Assembly: GCA_030680295.1 (NCBI GenBank)
Contig: JAUXVU010000023.1
Span: 992,001 to 1,056,000 of the forward strand
Source: Moraxellaceae bacterium
Lineage (GTDB): Bacteria > Pseudomonadota > Gammaproteobacteria > Pseudomonadales > Moraxellaceae
Direction of reading: 5' to 3'
DNA length: 64,000 bases
The position numbers were made by a program, and so were the translations under genes. The notes beneath the pieces are model-generated. The model saw only the letters and a program-made list of their open reading frames with translations, had not been told where the DNA came from and ran no database searches. Within the stretch, counting starts at the first letter, position 1. Each line of letters begins with the position of its first letter. This document shows, in pieces, positions 62,314 through 64,000 of this stretch.

Positions 62314-62408
62314 TGGTAGGCCCGTACTTATTGTTTTTATTTAGTGATAAATGATCACATCAAGGCGATGAGCTGTCTATCCTGCTAAAGGATAAATTTG
62401 ACTTAATG

Positions 62409-62426
62409 CTGTCATGAAGTTGTAAC
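62409..62426 (+). promoter_or_regulatory. Pho box before pstS
   Basis: CTGTCAT-GAAG-TTGTAAC fits the 7-4-7 PhoB site (consensus CTGTCAT-N4-CTGTCAT) closely: the left repeat is perfect, and the right has the form TTGTAAC. It lies about 100 bases before the pstS start, where PhoB would replace a -35 element. Confidence 0.7.
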
Positions 62427-62526
62427 ACTGATGATGGAAAGTACGCCTTACTTGGAAAACAGACGTATTCAAAGTCGGTCATCCAATATCAGATATTTCT
62501 GTGACAACACTATCGAGGAAAGCAAC

Positions 62527-63561
62527 ATGCGATTGACTCAAAAGAATTTAGGCCTAGCTGTTGTAGCTGCCGCCGCCATTGGCTTCAGCACTACTGCCGC
62601 TGCACGTGATACCGTTCAAATTGCGGGTTCATCAACCGTTCTGCCATTCGCCAGCATTGTTGCTGAAGAGTTCGGCAGCACGTTATCTCAATTTAAAACA
62701 CCAGTTGTTGGCTCTGGTGGTTCTAGTGGTGGTTTGCGCCAGTTCTGCCAAGGCGTTGGTTTAAACACGATCGATATCGCCAACTCTTCACGTTCTATTC
62801 GTCCTGCTGAAGTTGAGTCATGCAACAAAGCTGGCGTAAAAAAGGTTCAAGAAGTGAAATTTGGTTATGACGGCATTGTATTTGCTTCTCGTGCTAAAGG
62901 CCCAGAGTTCAAACTGAAGCCAGAACATGTTTTCAAAGCATTTGCTGCGCAATTACCAGTGAATGGCAAAATGGTGGCTAACCCAAACACTAATTGGTCA
63001 CAAATTGACAAGTCATTGCCAAATCAGGCCATTTTGTTAGTTGTACCTGCGTCAAACCACGGCACACGCGAAGTGTTTGAAGAAAAAGTAATTCATCTTG
63101 GTTGCGAAACTATTGCTGAATTTAAAGCAATGCCAAAAGATGACAAGGCTAAAGCTTGTAATGCCATGCGTACCGATGGTCGTGTAGTTGAAATTGCTGG
63201 TGACTACACAGAGACGTTGGCCCGTTTACAGGCTCAAACTAACGCTGTTGGTGTCTTTGGTCTGAGCTTCTATGATCAAAACCGTGACCGCCTGCGTGTT
63301 GCAACAATGAACGGTATTGTGCCTTCATTAGAGACCATCGCTTCAGGTCAGTACCCAGTATCACGCCCATTGTTCTTCTATGTTAAGGGTGAACACCTTG
63401 GTGTAGTGCCAGGCATTACTCAGTATGTTGAGTTCTTCTTGAACAAGCGTATTTCTGGCCCACGTAGCCCATTGGAAGAAGCTGGTCTGATTCCTCTGCC
63501 TGAGAAAGAGCGCGTACAAGCGTTGGCAGATTTCCGTGCAGGTAAAGTAGTATCCAACTAA
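62527..63561 (+). CDS. pstS: Phosphate ABC transporter, substrate-binding protein PstS
   Basis: The periplasmic phosphate receptor. The 344-residue protein has a signal peptide (about 1-27, ending in TAAAA) and mature start RDTVQIAGSSTVLPFASIV. Phosphate is held by the S-T segment there and by GSGGSSGGLRQFCQG and SNHGTREVF. The reading frame is open upstream to 62431, but the ATG at 62527 with GAGGAAAG and the signal peptide decides the start. It is preceded by a Pho box and followed by pstC. Confidence 0.95.
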   Translation: MRLTQKNLGLAVVAAAAIGFSTTAAARDTVQIAGSSTVLPFASIVAEEFGSTLSQFKTPVVGSGGSSGGLRQFCQGVGLNTIDIANSSRSIRPAEVESCNKAGVKKVQEVKFGYDGIVFASRAKGPEFKLKPEHVFKAFAAQLPVNGKMVANPNTNWSQIDKSLPNQAILLVVPASNHGTREVFEEKVIHLGCETIAEFKAMPKDDKAKACNAMRTDGRVVEIAGDYTETLARLQAQTNAVGVFGLSFYDQNRDRLRVATMNGIVPSLETIASGQYPVSRPLFFYVKGEHLGVVPGITQYVEFFLNKRISGPRSPLEEAGLIPLPEKERVQALADFRAGKVVSN

Positions 63562-63583
63562 TTAGTTGCAGCAGTTGAAAGCA

Positions 63584-63612
63584 CAAAGGCGGGCATAGCT
63601 CGCCTTTGTTGC
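63584..63612 (+). terminator. Probable partial terminator after pstS
   Basis: CAAAGGCG (63584-63591) pairs with CGCCTTTG (63601-63608); the inner bases GGC and GCT can pair further. The T tract is short and interrupted. Being between pstS and pstC, it may only reduce read-through, leaving more PstS than permease. Confidence 0.7.
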
Positions 63613-63654
63613 CTAAAGCGTTTCACCATGAGCGCGTATTAGTTTGGAGTGGTT

Positions 63655-64000
63655 ATGAGTAATTTAGTTCTCATATTAGTGTTGTTAACCTTGGTAGGCG
63701 TGGCTTATCAATGGGGGCTGAGTCGCAGCAAGCAGCAGCAGTTTAGCGGCGTGCGTATGCACTCACGCCCAACATATCACGGTGCTTTAGTTGCAATTTG
63801 GTGTGCCGTACCCGCATTTTTAGTGCTTGGCCTTTGGTCGTTATTTGAGTCGACCATTGTCGAGTATCTCGTTCTATCATCAATGTCATCAGCTGCAGCG
63901 GTGGCTGAGATGACTACACAAGAAAAACTTATCCAAATGCGCCGCTTAGCAGCGATTGCGTCTGGGTTTGGTGTGGAAGGTTTTGTACAACAGGCTGAAA
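63655..64000 (+). CDS. pstC: Phosphate ABC transporter permease PstC (N-terminal part)
   Basis: The gene runs off the right edge; 115 codons are present. It starts MSNLVLILVLLTLVGVAYQ, a membrane helix, then LSRSKQQQ and RMHSRPTYHGALVAIWCAV with a second helix. This long N-terminal extension, with H-S-x-P-x-Y-x-GA, is seen in the large gammaproteobacterial PstC proteins. The position after pstS supports the call. The transmembrane core is outside the window. Confidence 0.85.
   Translation, partial: MSNLVLILVLLTLVGVAYQWGLSRSKQQQFSGVRMHSRPTYHGALVAIWCAVPAFLVLGLWSLFESTIVEYLVLSSMSSAAAVAEMTTQEKLIQMRRLAAIASGFGVEGFVQQAE

Noticed and set aside
62431-62526. Upstream extension of pstS
   Set aside because: It hides the signal peptide and lies within the region between the Pho box and the strong ribosome binding site at 62515-62522.

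Overview
The window is an origin-proximal stretch of a gammaproteobacterial chromosome, most like the Pseudomonadales. The evidence is the gene order on both sides of oriC. On the left side, reading away from the origin, are dnaA-dnaN-recF-gyrB, then glyS/glyQ, rsmB/fmt/def and dprA-tsaC-hemF. On the right side are rpmH-rnpA-yidD-yidC-mnmE, then mnmG-rsmG-parA-parB, the complete atpIBEFHAGDC operon, glmU-glmS, uvrD and pstS-pstC. This is the classical pseudomonad layout. The species cannot be named from sequence reading alone, and a Moraxellaceae-like relative is only a guess. I saw no tRNA, rRNA, CRISPR array, transposase or phage gene.

Region by region. 1-4809: end of hemF, tsaC and dprA on the minus strand, divergent from def-fmt-rsmB. 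4819-9180: an MscS-type channel, an acyl-CoA dehydrogenase, a HopJ-family protein, an Ala-rich exported protein and a CaCA-type cation exchanger. 9229-15373: glyQ-glyS, a second acyl-CoA dehydrogenase of the 600-residue type behind a promoter/palindrome, and an AI-2E-type permease. 15377-19399: a tightly packed five-gene minus-strand operon that I read as arsenosugar biosynthesis (ArsS-type radical SAM enzyme, two small glycosyltransferases, a DUF3047-like protein and an ArsM-type arsenite methyltransferase). 19481-26497: dusC, gyrB, recF, dnaN, dnaA, with three parS-like sites embedded in coding sequence. 26498-26977: oriC, with six DnaA boxes, a DnaA-trio-like element and an AT-rich segment, followed by a strong rpmH promoter.

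30870-40957 separates mnmE from mnmG, which are normally neighbours or nearly so, and looks like accessory DNA. It holds a PadR-type repressor divergent from a fadH-SnoaL-hydrolase operon, with two identical 14-bp palindromes bracketing the operon promoter. It also holds a four-gene redox cluster: a di-heme c-type protein of the MauG/CcP/RoxA superfamily, a second membrane-anchored di-heme protein, a mono-heme protein with a calcium-loop motif, and a small His-bearing membrane protein. This cluster has its own promoter overlapped by a perfect palindrome, and it is the best candidate for an undescribed system in the window.

41053-56430 is housekeeping: tRNA modification, 16S methylation, chromosome partitioning, ATP synthase and amino-sugar/cell-wall precursor genes. 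56435-64000 holds an unknown membrane protein, a membrane-bound PAS-GGDEF-EAL protein, UvrD, a hot-dog thioesterase, and PstS behind a good Pho box, followed by the start of PstC. Together the genes describe replication initiation and partitioning, translation and energy supply, with three added metabolic modules: arsenic handling, unsaturated fatty acid reduction and periplasmic heme redox chemistry.
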